Below, piece by piece: positions 17,683 through 25,934 of a stretch of 64,000 nucleotides of DNA (its first letter is position 1; each line of letters begins with the position of its first letter). Source of the stretch: Clostridium_AW sp040797845 (GTDB lineage Bacteria; Bacillota; Clostridia; Clostridiales; Clostridiaceae); assembly GCA_040797845.1 (NCBI GenBank), contig JBFNFA010000002.1, positions 513,111 to 577,110 on the forward strand, given 5' to 3'. The notes under the pieces were generated by a model. It was not told where the DNA came from. It made no database searches and was given only the letters and a program-made list of their open reading frames with translations. The translations under genes were made by a program, and so were the position numbers.

Positions 17683-18226
17683 AACCATTCCCCTTACTAA
17701 TTTTTTCTATAGCTTTTATGAACTCTTCCTTTGTTACACCATAATTATTTAGTCTAGTTAAAAATTGATTAGCATTTCCATACCCTATTCTGAGTACTTT
17801 ACCTAACTGCTGTCTCTTTTCTTTAGAATCTTCTTTTCCACTAAGCCCAAAATAAATCATGTCCCCAATTGTGAACGCTTCTCTCTTATCTTTGACTTCG
17901 CACTTTGCTTCTTTTAATGCGCTTACTATAGCCTTTGGTGATGCATTTTCCACACCTATATCTCCATCCTTCAATCCTTCCACTTTAGATATATAGGCAT
18001 GTTTTACATTTGGTATTCTTTTGGATATTATCTTTCTTATCTTCTCTCCAGCAAAATCAGGGTCAGTTAGTACTATTACTCCCTGCCTTTTATGTGCTTC
18101 TTTTATTCTCTCTATAACTTTTGCATTTATACCAAATCCACCTACTGCTATAACCTCTGCATCTACTGCTTTCTTAACTGCAGTAATATCATCTCTACCT
18201 TCTACTACAATTACTTCCTTAATCAT
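17672..18226 (-). CDS. rnmV: Ribonuclease M5 (5S rRNA maturation)
   Basis: About 184 residues. A Toprim-domain nuclease that trims 5S rRNA precursors with the help of ribosomal protein L18. Toprim landmarks: EVIVVEGRDDITAVKKA with the catalytic Glu, and VIVLTDPDFAGEKIRK with the DxD pair. The start at 18226 follows AGGAGAGGATAAA; the ORF extends seven codons further upstream without a better site. A 5S gene lies at the right edge of the window. Confidence 0.95.
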   Translation of the reverse strand: MIKEVIVVEGRDDITAVKKAVDAEVIAVGGFGINAKVIERIKEAHKRQGVIVLTDPDFAGEKIRKIISKRIPNVKHAYISKVEGLKDGDIGVENASPKAIVSALKEAKCEVKDKREAFTIGDMIYFGLSGKEDSKEKRQQLGKVLRIGYGNANQFLTRLNNYGVTKEEFIKAIEKISKGNGYAK

Positions 18227-18244
18227 TTTATCCTCTCCTAATAC

Positions 18245-18270
18245 CAAAAAAACAGGAGCCTACGGCTCCC
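18245..18270 (-). terminator. Intrinsic terminator after the 3D-domain protein gene
   Basis: On the minus strand GGAGCC-GTA-GGCTCC followed by TG and seven T. Confidence 0.85.
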
Positions 18271-18272
18271 TT

Positions 18273-19313
18273 TTACTTAAGTATATAAACATTTACCCAT
18301 TTTACTCCCCAATCATTAGCCTGGCTATTATTATCAAGATAAACATCTATTATGTTTCCTTTAATAGCTCCACCAGTATCCTCTGCTATGGCATAGCCAT
18401 ATCCTTCTACATACACTTTAGTTCCTAGAGGAATAACTCTTGGGTCAACTGCTATAGTACTGTAACCACTAGTGTTTCTTCTCGCTGTAGTTCCTGTAGC
18501 TGTTATTCCAAATGCCGGATCGCCAGGATTCTTTCCTGTAGAGGCATAATCAGAAGTATAGGCAGTTGCCTTCATTCTCATTACATTTGAATAACGCATA
18601 TTAGAACCACGAGATGGGGTATAATTTCCTGTTGTTCCCATAGCAATTACTTTTTCAACTGGCTTCTTAGTAACCACTTCACTTATTACTTTTTTGGAAA
18701 CTTCTTTTCCATTTTCATAAACTACCCTTGTAGTAATAGTCTTTTCTCCAGGTTTTCCCTGCTGAATAACCTTATTTTTTCCTTGTTCTAAACTGCTATC
18801 GCTTTTAGTAACAGTGGCAAAGTCTATAGATTTTACTTCCTTTACTTCTTTGCTTTCAACTTTGGTTATCTCAACTTGTAAACCTTCTTCAAGTGGTTCC
18901 TCTTTAGATGGACTTACTCTGTCAAGTGCATTTAGCTGTATTCCTTCTGCTGTTAACATAGTTTCTACATCGTTTTCTGCAGATTGGATAGCTAAAGTTT
19001 TTCCATCTAACTTCAGTTCAACATTTACAGCTTTTTTAACATATATTTTATCTTTATCTTTTATACTACTGTCTAACCCTGGTGTTACTTTATCCTTTGA
19101 TCCTATTTCTATATCATTCGCAGTTAAAGCTTCTTTTACGTTAGATCTAAATGTCGTTATTTTATTTTCTTTACCATCAATATAAACATATACAGTTTTT
19201 CTAGCACCAGTTATTATAACGGTACTAATCATAATTAATAATACAGTAACAAAAACTGCCTTAGGACCATTGGAAAAATAATTTCTAATAGAATTTTTAA
19301 ATTTTTCCACCAC
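18273..19313 (-). CDS. YabE-like cell-wall protein (DUF348-G5-3D domains)
   Basis: 346 residues starting with GTG. One N-terminal membrane helix (AVFVTVLLIMISTVIITGA) precedes two DUF348 repeats (VYVYIDGKENKITTFRSNVKEAL; VELKLDGKTLAIQSAENDVETML). A G5 domain follows (about 150-220, GKPGEKTITTRVVYENGKEVSKKVI), then a C-terminal 3D domain with its three Asp (NPGDPAFGI, VDPRVIPLG, IIDVYLDN). This is the YabE/resuscitation-factor-like layout, and the 3D domain is related to lytic transglycosylases. Found beside rnmV as in B. subtilis. GGGAGG lies five bases before the GTG; a second GTG follows directly. Confidence 0.93.
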   Translation of the reverse strand: MVEKFKNSIRNYFSNGPKAVFVTVLLIMISTVIITGARKTVYVYIDGKENKITTFRSNVKEALTANDIEIGSKDKVTPGLDSSIKDKDKIYVKKAVNVELKLDGKTLAIQSAENDVETMLTAEGIQLNALDRVSPSKEEPLEEGLQVEITKVESKEVKEVKSIDFATVTKSDSSLEQGKNKVIQQGKPGEKTITTRVVYENGKEVSKKVISEVVTKKPVEKVIAMGTTGNYTPSRGSNMRYSNVMRMKATAYTSDYASTGKNPGDPAFGITATGTTARRNTSGYSTIAVDPRVIPLGTKVYVEGYGYAIAEDTGGAIKGNIIDVYLDNNSQANDWGVKWVNVYILK

Positions 19314-19366
19314 AAATACCTCCCTTTGGCAAAACGTAGGATTTCTACTATTTTGGACATTTGAAG

Positions 19367-19395
19367 ATTATATCCTTAAAATTTCGTTTTGTCAA
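19367..19395 (-). promoter_or_regulatory. Consensus sigma-A promoter of the yabE-like gene
   Basis: On the minus strand TTGACA (19390-19395), 17 bp, TATAAT (19367-19372): a full match. Transcription should start near 19360, leaving a leader of about 47 bases. The rest of the 297-base gap up to tatD shows AT-rich sequence without another convincing element. Confidence 0.8.
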
Positions 19396-19610
19396 ATTTC
19401 CTTATATTTTGACTGTCTAAATGCAACACTGTGCATAAATTTATAATAAATATATTATTGCGGTTTTTTATAGCGACAGTTCTTAAAGGTGGAATTTGGG
19501 ATTTATTACAATTTAAGTTATTATATTATATGCCAATTTTTTAATTTTTAATCATTTGTAACAAAATAATTATCATTTTTTTGAAAAATACATAGAATCA
19601 TTTTACACTA

Positions 19611-20378
19611 TTATTTTATTTTTATCAACTCTTTCACATTTGAAATAGTTTGATTACTAAGTGTATCTATGGATATTTCTTTTATATTTGCAATTTCTTC
19701 CAATATGTAACTTATATACTCAGATCTATTTCTCTTACCCCTAAATGGTGTGGGAGCCATATATGGACAATCAGTTTCTACTAGAATTCTATCTAAAGGA
19801 ACTTCCTTAGCTACTTCTACTATTTTCTTAGCATTTTTAAAAGTAACTACTCCTGTAAAGCCTATATAATAGCCTAATTTTATACATTCTCTTGCAAATT
19901 CAACACTTCCTGAAAAACAATGTATAACTCCCTTTACCTCTGGAAACATTTTTAGTATCTCCAATGTATCAGCATGAGCATCTCTATTGTGTATTACAAC
20001 TGGTAAGTTAAGTTCCTTAGCTAATTCCATTTGTTTTATAAAAGCATATTTTTGAATCTCCCTAGGAGGATTCTCATCGTAATAATAATCTAATCCTATT
20101 TCTCCTATGGCTCTAACCTTTTCATATTCCGTCATTTTTCTTATTTCTTCTATCAATTCATCATTAACTTCATCTGCATACTCTGGATGTATTCCTACTG
20201 CTGCATAGAACATAGGATTTTCTCTTGCCAACTTTACTGAATCTCTAGCACCTTGAAGAGACGATCCACAGTTTAATACTCCTATAACATTGCTCTGTCT
20301 TAATTCTTCTAGTACTTTTTCTCTATCTTCATCAAAACTCTCATCATCATAATGTGCATGTGAATCAAATATAAGCAT
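19611..20378 (-). CDS. tatD: TatD-family metal-dependent deoxyribonuclease
   Basis: 255 residues of the amidohydrolase TIM-barrel fold. The metal-binding HAHYDD opens the protein, GEIGLDYYYD carries the bridging Glu, and HNRDAHADT, IHCFSG and ETDCPYMAP are the remaining signature stretches. Members are 3'-5' DNases with possible D-aminoacyl-tRNA or RNA-processing roles. The ATG at 20378 is preceded by AGGAGG; the codon before it is TTG, which could also be read as a start. It lies between metG and yabE-like as in B. subtilis (yabD), with a DUF362 gene inserted. Confidence 0.94.
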   Translation of the reverse strand: MLIFDSHAHYDDESFDEDREKVLEELRQSNVIGVLNCGSSLQGARDSVKLARENPMFYAAVGIHPEYADEVNDELIEEIRKMTEYEKVRAIGEIGLDYYYDENPPREIQKYAFIKQMELAKELNLPVVIHNRDAHADTLEILKMFPEVKGVIHCFSGSVEFARECIKLGYYIGFTGVVTFKNAKKIVEVAKEVPLDRILVETDCPYMAPTPFRGKRNRSEYISYILEEIANIKEISIDTLSNQTISNVKELIKIK

Positions 20379-20423
20379 CAATATTCCTCCTAAGTTTATA
20401 TCATTAGTTTTATATTATTAGTT

Positions 20424-21536
20424 CTATATTATAATAAGCTCGTAATCTTCACTACCAATTCCTAATTTCACTCCATGATCTAGTCCTGCTTTCCAATTGG
20501 TATTACTATGAATATGTGTAAACTTATCATGTCCTTGGTGATAACATTTATCTTCTAATATTGTATTTTTCATCATAGGTGCTCTATTTACTAAATCTGC
20601 GCACGCCATATCAAGTGCAATTGGATCGAAGGATGCCGCTATACCTATATCTGGAACTATAGGTGCATCGTTACTATCCCAACAATCACAATTTGGTGAT
20701 ACATTCATAATAAAACTTATATGGAAATGAGGTTTGCCTTTTATAACTGCATATGTATACTCGGCAATTTTTTCATTTGCAATATCTGCTGATTCATTCC
20801 AAATAACTTGAGCAGAGTTAAATTGACAAACTGCTACACACTGCCCACAGCCTATGCATTTGGCATAATTTATTTCTGCCTTTTTATCATTATCATAAAA
20901 TATGGCATCCTGTGAACAGTTTTTTATACAAAAGCCACAACTTACACAATTTTTCTTCACTATTTTGGGCTGAGATGCTGAGTGCATTTCTAATTTTCCA
21001 CCTCTAGAACCTGAGCCCATTCCTAAGTTCTTAATGGCGCCTCCAAAACCAGTCATGTCATGCCCTTTAAAGTGATTCATAGAAATAACAATATCTGCAT
21101 CTGCGATAGCAGTTCCAATTTTTGCAGTTTTGCAATGTATTCCATTTTCTATTTCTATTTCACTATAATCTGTTCCTTTAAGACCATCCGCAATTAAAAC
21201 TTGACATCCTAAAGTTAGAGGATTAAATCCATTTTCCATTGCAGCTTCCAAATGGTCTAATGCGTTGTCTCTTCTTCCTTTATAAAGAGTATTTGCATCT
21301 GTTAAAAATGGCTTACCTCCTAATTCCTTAATTATATCTACTAATCTTCTAGCATAATTAGGCCTAATGTAAGCTAAATTACCCGGCTCTCCAAAGTGAA
21401 TTTTAATGGCTATAAACTTATTCTCAAAATCTATATTTTCAATTCCAGCTTTTTTTACTAACCTTTCCAGTTTGTCAAGCAAATTAAGGCCAGGCCTTGT
21501 TCTCAAATCTGTAAAATATACCTTTGAATTTCCCAT
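20424..21536 (-). CDS. DUF362 iron-sulfur protein with two ferredoxin clusters
   Basis: 370 residues. The DUF362 core (KVYFTDLRTRPGLNLLDKL, IKIHFGEPGNLAYIRP, MNHFKGHDMTGFGGAIKNLGMGSGSRGGK) is interrupted near the middle by two [4Fe-4S] motifs, CVSCGFCIKNC and CIGCGQCVAVC. Such proteins are widespread in anaerobes and are thought to pass electrons, but no substrate is established. The start at 21536 follows AGAGGTGATTT. It stands between tatD and metG on the same strand. Confidence 0.85.
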   Translation of the reverse strand: MGNSKVYFTDLRTRPGLNLLDKLERLVKKAGIENIDFENKFIAIKIHFGEPGNLAYIRPNYARRLVDIIKELGGKPFLTDANTLYKGRRDNALDHLEAAMENGFNPLTLGCQVLIADGLKGTDYSEIEIENGIHCKTAKIGTAIADADIVISMNHFKGHDMTGFGGAIKNLGMGSGSRGGKLEMHSASQPKIVKKNCVSCGFCIKNCSQDAIFYDNDKKAEINYAKCIGCGQCVAVCQFNSAQVIWNESADIANEKIAEYTYAVIKGKPHFHISFIMNVSPNCDCWDSNDAPIVPDIGIAASFDPIALDMACADLVNRAPMMKNTILEDKCYHQGHDKFTHIHSNTNWKAGLDHGVKLGIGSEDYELIII

Positions 21537-21701
21537 ATAAATCACCTCTCTTTATTTGTATGAATATTTTATCATATAGAAGACTACATATCAAAAATCA
21601 AAAGTTATATATTTTAATATACATGATATTAAAATTACTCTAAAATTATAACAATATTCCATAGAATCGATAAAAAAGTATATTATTAAGATGTTTAGCT
21701 T

Positions 21702-21788
21702 ACCAAATAGAGAGCTAAGCATATAGTGAAGCCCCTCCGAAAAAAGTCGCTTTTTAACTACATACTTAGCTCTTTTATGGTTTACAAA
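21702..21788 (-). other. Imperfect long hairpin downstream of metG
   Basis: Arms AGAGCTAAGTATGTAGT and ACTATATGCTTAGCTCT (minus-strand reading) pair over 17 positions. The two differences from perfect complementarity are G-U wobbles on the minus strand but would be mismatches on the plus strand. An outer ACCA/TGGT pair extends the stem. This points to an RNA made from the minus strand, the metG 3' region. No U-tract follows, so it is not a standard terminator. Confidence 0.55.
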
Positions 21789-21799
21789 TATATTTAATA

Positions 21800-23734
21800 C
21801 TACCTAACAATACTTCCTGTTGGCAACTCTTCTGGAACACTTACTGTGAATAACTTGCTGTCATCATCAGTAGCTGCAGCTAATATCATTCCTTGAGAAA
21901 TCTCTCCTCTTAATTTTGCAGGTTTTAAGTTAGCAACTAGTACTACATACTTTCCTACAAGTTCCTCAGGTTTATAATACTGAGCTATGCCTGATATTAC
22001 CTGTCTTTCTTCTCCAGCTAAGTCTACCTTAAGTTTTAATAATTTTTTAGCTCCTTTAACAGGTTCACAGGATAAAACCTTAACTACTCTTAAATCTACT
22101 TTTTCAAAGTCTTCTATAGTTATTTCTTCCTTTAATGGTTGCATTTTAGGAGCATTTTCTTTCATTTGTTCTTCTCTTAATTTATTTAACTCTTCAATTT
22201 TAGCTTCAATATCTATTCTTGGGAATATTGCATCTCCTTTTGCTACCTTAGTTCCTGCACTTGTTCCATCAAAGGAGGCTATACTTTCCCAAGTAGTAGA
22301 TTCTACATTTAATTGTTCATTGATCTTACCACTTGTTTCTGGTAAGAATGCTGAAAGTAGTACAGATACTATTCTTAAACTTTCCGCCAAATTATAAAGT
22401 ACTGTTCCTAATCTTTCTTTTTTATCTTCATCCTTAGCTAATATCCAAGGAGTAGTTTCATCTATATATTTGTTAGCTCTTCCAATTAAAGTCCATATTT
22501 CATCTAGGGCTTCAGGGATTCTTAACTTATCAATATGCTCCTCTACTTTTTGAGAAGTGCCAATTGCTAGGTTAATTAAACTATCATCAATATCTTCCTT
22601 ACATGTTGGAGCTGGAATTACTCCATCAAAGTATTTTTGTATCATAGCTGTAGTTCTTGATAAAAGATTTCCTAAATCATTAGCTAAATCTGAATTAATT
22701 TTCTGTATGAATAATTCATTATTAAATATTCCGTCAGATCCAAAAGGTATTTCTCTTAATAAATAGTATCTAACCGCATCCGCTCCAAAATGGTCAACAA
22801 GTACCACTGGGTCTACTACATTACCTTTAGATTTTGACATCTTTCCTCCATCTACTAGTAACCAACCATGACCAAATACCTGCTTAGGTAGCGGAACTCC
22901 TAAAGCCATTAACATAATTGGCCAATAAATAGTGTGGAATCTTAAAATATCTTTTCCAACAAGATGTACATCTGCTGGCCAATATTTCTTTAATAATTCT
23001 TCATTCCCACTATTATATCCTAATGCAGTTATATAGTTTGCTAAGGCATCTATCCAAACATATATAACATGTTTTTCGTCGAAACTTACAGGTATACCCC
23101 AGTTAAACGAAGTTCTGGATATACATAAATCCTGTAATCCTGGTTTTAAAAAGTTATTGATCATTTCGTTTTTTCTTGATTCTGGTTGTATGAAGTGAGG
23201 ATGTGCTTCTATATGCTCCAAAAGTCTATCTGCATATTTTGACATTTTAAAGAAGTATGCTTCTTCCTTTGCTTTTTCCACAGCTCTGCCACAATCAGGA
23301 CATTTTCCATCTATTAACTGAGTTTCTGTCCAGAATGATTCACAAGGTGTACAATACCATCCTTCATACTCACTTTTGTATATATCACCTTGATCATAAA
23401 GTTGTTTAAATATCTTTTGAACAGCACTTATATGATAGTCATCTGTAGTTCTTATAAATCTATCGTAACTTACATTCATTAACTTCCATAAATCCTTAAT
23501 ACTTGCTACAATTTCATCTACATATGCCTTTGGTGTAACTCCTTTAGCTTCAGCTAATCTTTGAATCTTTTGTCCGTGTTCATCTGTTCCTGTTAAGAAC
23601 ATTACATCATAACCTGTAAGTCTCTTAAATCTTGCTAATGCATCTGCTGCTATTGTAGTATACGTATTTCCTATATGCAATTTAGCTGATGGATAGTATA
23701 TTGGGGTAGTAATATAATAAGTTTTCTTTTCCAT
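21800..23734 (-). CDS. metG: Methionyl-tRNA synthetase
   Basis: 644 residues, class I synthetase. The HIGH motif is KLHIGNTY near residue 19, the zinc-knuckle cysteines are CTPCESFW and CPDCGRAV, KMSKS is in DGGKMSKSKGN, and a C-terminal tRNA-binding OB domain (EDFEKVDLRVVKV...MILAA) covers the last 110 residues. Together this is the long, homodimer-forming type. Expression is controlled by the T-box leader directly upstream. The GGAGG site lies seven bases before the ATG. Confidence 0.97.
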   Translation of the reverse strand: MEKKTYYITTPIYYPSAKLHIGNTYTTIAADALARFKRLTGYDVMFLTGTDEHGQKIQRLAEAKGVTPKAYVDEIVASIKDLWKLMNVSYDRFIRTTDDYHISAVQKIFKQLYDQGDIYKSEYEGWYCTPCESFWTETQLIDGKCPDCGRAVEKAKEEAYFFKMSKYADRLLEHIEAHPHFIQPESRKNEMINNFLKPGLQDLCISRTSFNWGIPVSFDEKHVIYVWIDALANYITALGYNSGNEELLKKYWPADVHLVGKDILRFHTIYWPIMLMALGVPLPKQVFGHGWLLVDGGKMSKSKGNVVDPVVLVDHFGADAVRYYLLREIPFGSDGIFNNELFIQKINSDLANDLGNLLSRTTAMIQKYFDGVIPAPTCKEDIDDSLINLAIGTSQKVEEHIDKLRIPEALDEIWTLIGRANKYIDETTPWILAKDEDKKERLGTVLYNLAESLRIVSVLLSAFLPETSGKINEQLNVESTTWESIASFDGTSAGTKVAKGDAIFPRIDIEAKIEELNKLREEQMKENAPKMQPLKEEITIEDFEKVDLRVVKVLSCEPVKGAKKLLKLKVDLAGEERQVISGIAQYYKPEELVGKYVVLVANLKPAKLRGEISQGMILAAATDDDSKLFTVSVPEELPTGSIVR

Positions 23735-23784
23735 TTTAAATCCTCCTTTTAAGTTGATTTGTCATTTAAATTTTAAATTAATAA

Positions 23785-24054
23785 AATAAAAAAACCTCTA
23801 TACAGTTTTTCTGTATAGAGGCGCAATTTACGCGTTACCACTCTAATTTATTCTATCCTCACAGATAGAATCTTTATAAGTGACTAAATAATCACCTTGC
23901 AATATAACGGTTGCTACCGTATCACCCTACTGTAATCTTCAGATAACATGCTCTAGGACCATGTTCATAAACTTCCATACTGCTAGCTTTCACCTTCCCT
24001 AGCTCTCTTTAAGTACTTTCATTTACTACTCTTCCTATCATTGCATTTAGTATA
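23785..24054 (-). ncRNA. T-box leader of metG (tRNA-Met sensing)
   Basis: The conserved T-box sequence reads GAGTGGTAACGCG (23831-23843), followed by a terminator with arms CTCTATACAG/CTGTATAGAG and a T-run (23785-23822). Stem I has AGAGAG-like, GGTGAAAGC and GAAC-ATG-GTCC-TAGAGC segments. The specifier position is ATG (23960-23962), the methionine codon. Uncharged tRNA-Met is expected to stabilise the antiterminator and allow metG transcription. Confidence 0.92.
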
Positions 24055-24082
24055 ATTATAATATATAAACAATTCTTGTCAA
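24055..24082 (-). promoter_or_regulatory. Promoter of the metG T-box transcript
   Basis: Minus strand TTGACA (24077-24082), 16 bp, TATAAT (24055-24060), directly upstream of the T-box leader. Confidence 0.8.
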
Positions 24083-24323
24083 CTACTTTATTTTATTTAT
24101 TGTTTCACCAATTCCATTTATATATTCAATAAACTTTTCTCTAATATCTTCTATTTGCACTAAGCCTACATTTGATACATTCATCACATAATTCTTTCTA
24201 TTTCAACAACCTTGCTACTTCACGTAAAAATAATGTATTATTATATTTGTACTTAATTATTTATTTTATCATTAATATAATTAATATAATAAACAATTTC
24301 ATGTTTAAGGAGGGATATTTATA

Positions 24324-25679
24324 ATAAATAGAAAAATACTAAAAGAAGTTTTACATTTAGCCTTACCCGCAGTAGGAGAAATGATCCTTTACATGATGAT
24401 TTGGGTTCTAGATACTATGATGGTTGGAAAATATGGTGGACAAGTCGCTGTAAGTACTGTAGGTCTTAGTTCCGAAATACTGTACTCCTTAGTAAATATA
24501 TTTATTGCGGTAGGTGTATCTGTAGGAACAGTATCATTAGTATCAAGAAAATTAGGAGCTAATGAGGAAAGCTTGGCTGAAGAGTATGCTACCTTGGGTT
24601 TGTTAATAGGTTCAATATTGGCACTAATTATATCTAGTACGACCTTTATATTTGCTCCTAGTATTTTATCCTATGCTGGAGCTAAAAACGATGTATTAAA
24701 ATATGGAATTATCTACATGAGAATAACCTCTTTAGGAATATTCTTTAATATGGTAATGAATGTATTAAACTCTATACTACGTGGAGGAAAAAACACAAGA
24801 ACTCCTCTATTAGCTTCTGCACTAATAAATGTTGTAAATTTATTTCTAGATTGGGTTTTAATCTTTGGAAAATTAGGGTTTCCAGAGTTAGGTATTAGAG
24901 GAGCTGCTATAGCTACTGCCATAGCTCATGTTTCAGGCTTTATTTTTATAAGTACTTATACTTTAAAACATTCTTCAATTAAGCCGAGATTGAAATATAT
25001 AAAAAATCTTTCCTTCTCTAGATGCAAAGATCTTATAAAGTTATCCATACCATCTTCTCTCCATGAAGGTGCTTTTAGTGTGATAAGACTTATTGGTACA
25101 GTTATGGTAATGAATTTAGGGGAATTGGCCTTTGCTGCTAATCAGATTACTACTACTATAGAGTCAATTTCTTTCATGCCTGGTAATGGATTTGCCATAG
25201 CTACTACAACTTTAGTAGGACATAAGATTGGTGAAAAGAATTTTAAGGAAGCAAAAGAATATACAAAGACTAGTACAATTATAGGAACTCTCCTTATGAC
25301 ATTATGTGGAGTAATGTTTCTACTATTCCCAAGGTTTCTTATATCTCTTTTCATAAGTAAAAACGAGGTAGATGTAATTAGCTTAGGTGCAACCTGTCTT
25401 ATGATAGCCTCCATCGAACAACCCTTTATGGGAGTTCATATGATTTTAAGTGGAGCTTTAAACGGAGCTGGAGATACAAAGACACCTTTTATAGTATCCT
25501 TTATATCTAATTGGTTCATTAGACTTCCATTGATGATTTACTTCATATATGTATTAAAATCATCAGTAGCATGGGTATGGGTGATTACAGGTATACAGTG
25601 GATATTCCAAGGAACGGTGATGTATATAGTTTACAAAAATAAATTTCATAATTTAATTAACGATTGTAAAAAATTATAA
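24324..25679 (+). CDS. MATE-family multidrug/sodium antiporter, probable ATA start
   Basis: About 451 residues with twelve membrane helices. MATE landmarks include LALPAVGEMILYMMIWVLDTMMVGK at the first helix and GAALNGAGDTKTPF in the C-terminal half. The first canonical ATG in frame is at 24381, but starting there removes most of helix 1. The frame continues upstream with INRKILKEVLHLALPAV, and an excellent AGGAGG (24309-24314) lies nine bases before the ATA at 24324. I infer that ATA replaces an ancestral ATG, which would lower translation; a sequencing error is the alternative. No terminator is obvious after the gene. The 200 bases before it are AT-rich. Confidence 0.88.
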   Translation: MNRKILKEVLHLALPAVGEMILYMMIWVLDTMMVGKYGGQVAVSTVGLSSEILYSLVNIFIAVGVSVGTVSLVSRKLGANEESLAEEYATLGLLIGSILALIISSTTFIFAPSILSYAGAKNDVLKYGIIYMRITSLGIFFNMVMNVLNSILRGGKNTRTPLLASALINVVNLFLDWVLIFGKLGFPELGIRGAAIATAIAHVSGFIFISTYTLKHSSIKPRLKYIKNLSFSRCKDLIKLSIPSSLHEGAFSVIRLIGTVMVMNLGELAFAANQITTTIESISFMPGNGFAIATTTLVGHKIGEKNFKEAKEYTKTSTIIGTLLMTLCGVMFLLFPRFLISLFISKNEVDVISLGATCLMIASIEQPFMGVHMILSGALNGAGDTKTPFIVSFISNWFIRLPLMIYFIYVLKSSVAWVWVITGIQWIFQGTVMYIVYKNKFHNLINDCKKL

Positions 25680-25755
25680 ATTTTATTTCTCATGATTAAA
25701 TAATAAAATATTAAAAATAATGAAAATATTTATCCAAAAAACTAAAAGTAATATA

Positions 25756-25784
25756 TTGACATATAAACTTAACTTTGATATTAT
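25756..25784 (+). promoter_or_regulatory. Promoter of the riboswitch-MATE unit
   Basis: TTGACA (25756-25761), 17 bp, TATTAT (25779-25784); transcription is predicted to begin near 25791, at the GGGGAAATTG of the leader. Confidence 0.8.
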
Positions 25785-25785
25785 G

Positions 25786-25900
25786 TAGGGGAAATTGAAT
25801 ATTACTCGTTGTACTAATTCTCGCCGGAGGATTAGTACTGTGAATACGAGATTAGTTTGCATAAGTAGGCTTGAATGTGCACCAAGTCTACTTTTTTATT
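25786..25900 (+). ncRNA. Probable guanidine-IV (mepA-motif) riboswitch with terminator
   Basis: The leader folds as an outer stem ACTCG/CGAG around GTACTAAT-loop-ATTAGTAC (about 25811-25838), whose loop TCTCGCCGGAGG can pair with the 5' GGGGAA. A purine-rich joiner leads into an intrinsic terminator AGTAGGCTTG (25863-25872)/CAAGTCTACT (25883-25892) plus T-run. The gene behind it encodes a MepA-type MATE exporter, the typical association of the guanidine-IV class. The class assignment rests on context and layout recalled from that family; another exporter-linked class is possible. A transcription-on switch is expected. Confidence 0.68.
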
Positions 25901-25934
25901 TTTATTTTTATTTTTATTTAAGGAGGAGAAATTT

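Noticed and set aside
24086..24187. 33-codon frame on the minus strand (MNVSNVGLVQ... ending ETINKIK) just upstream of the T-box promoter
   Set aside because: No ribosome site, runs into the metG promoter and flanking frames have stops; perhaps a gene remnant but not supportable.
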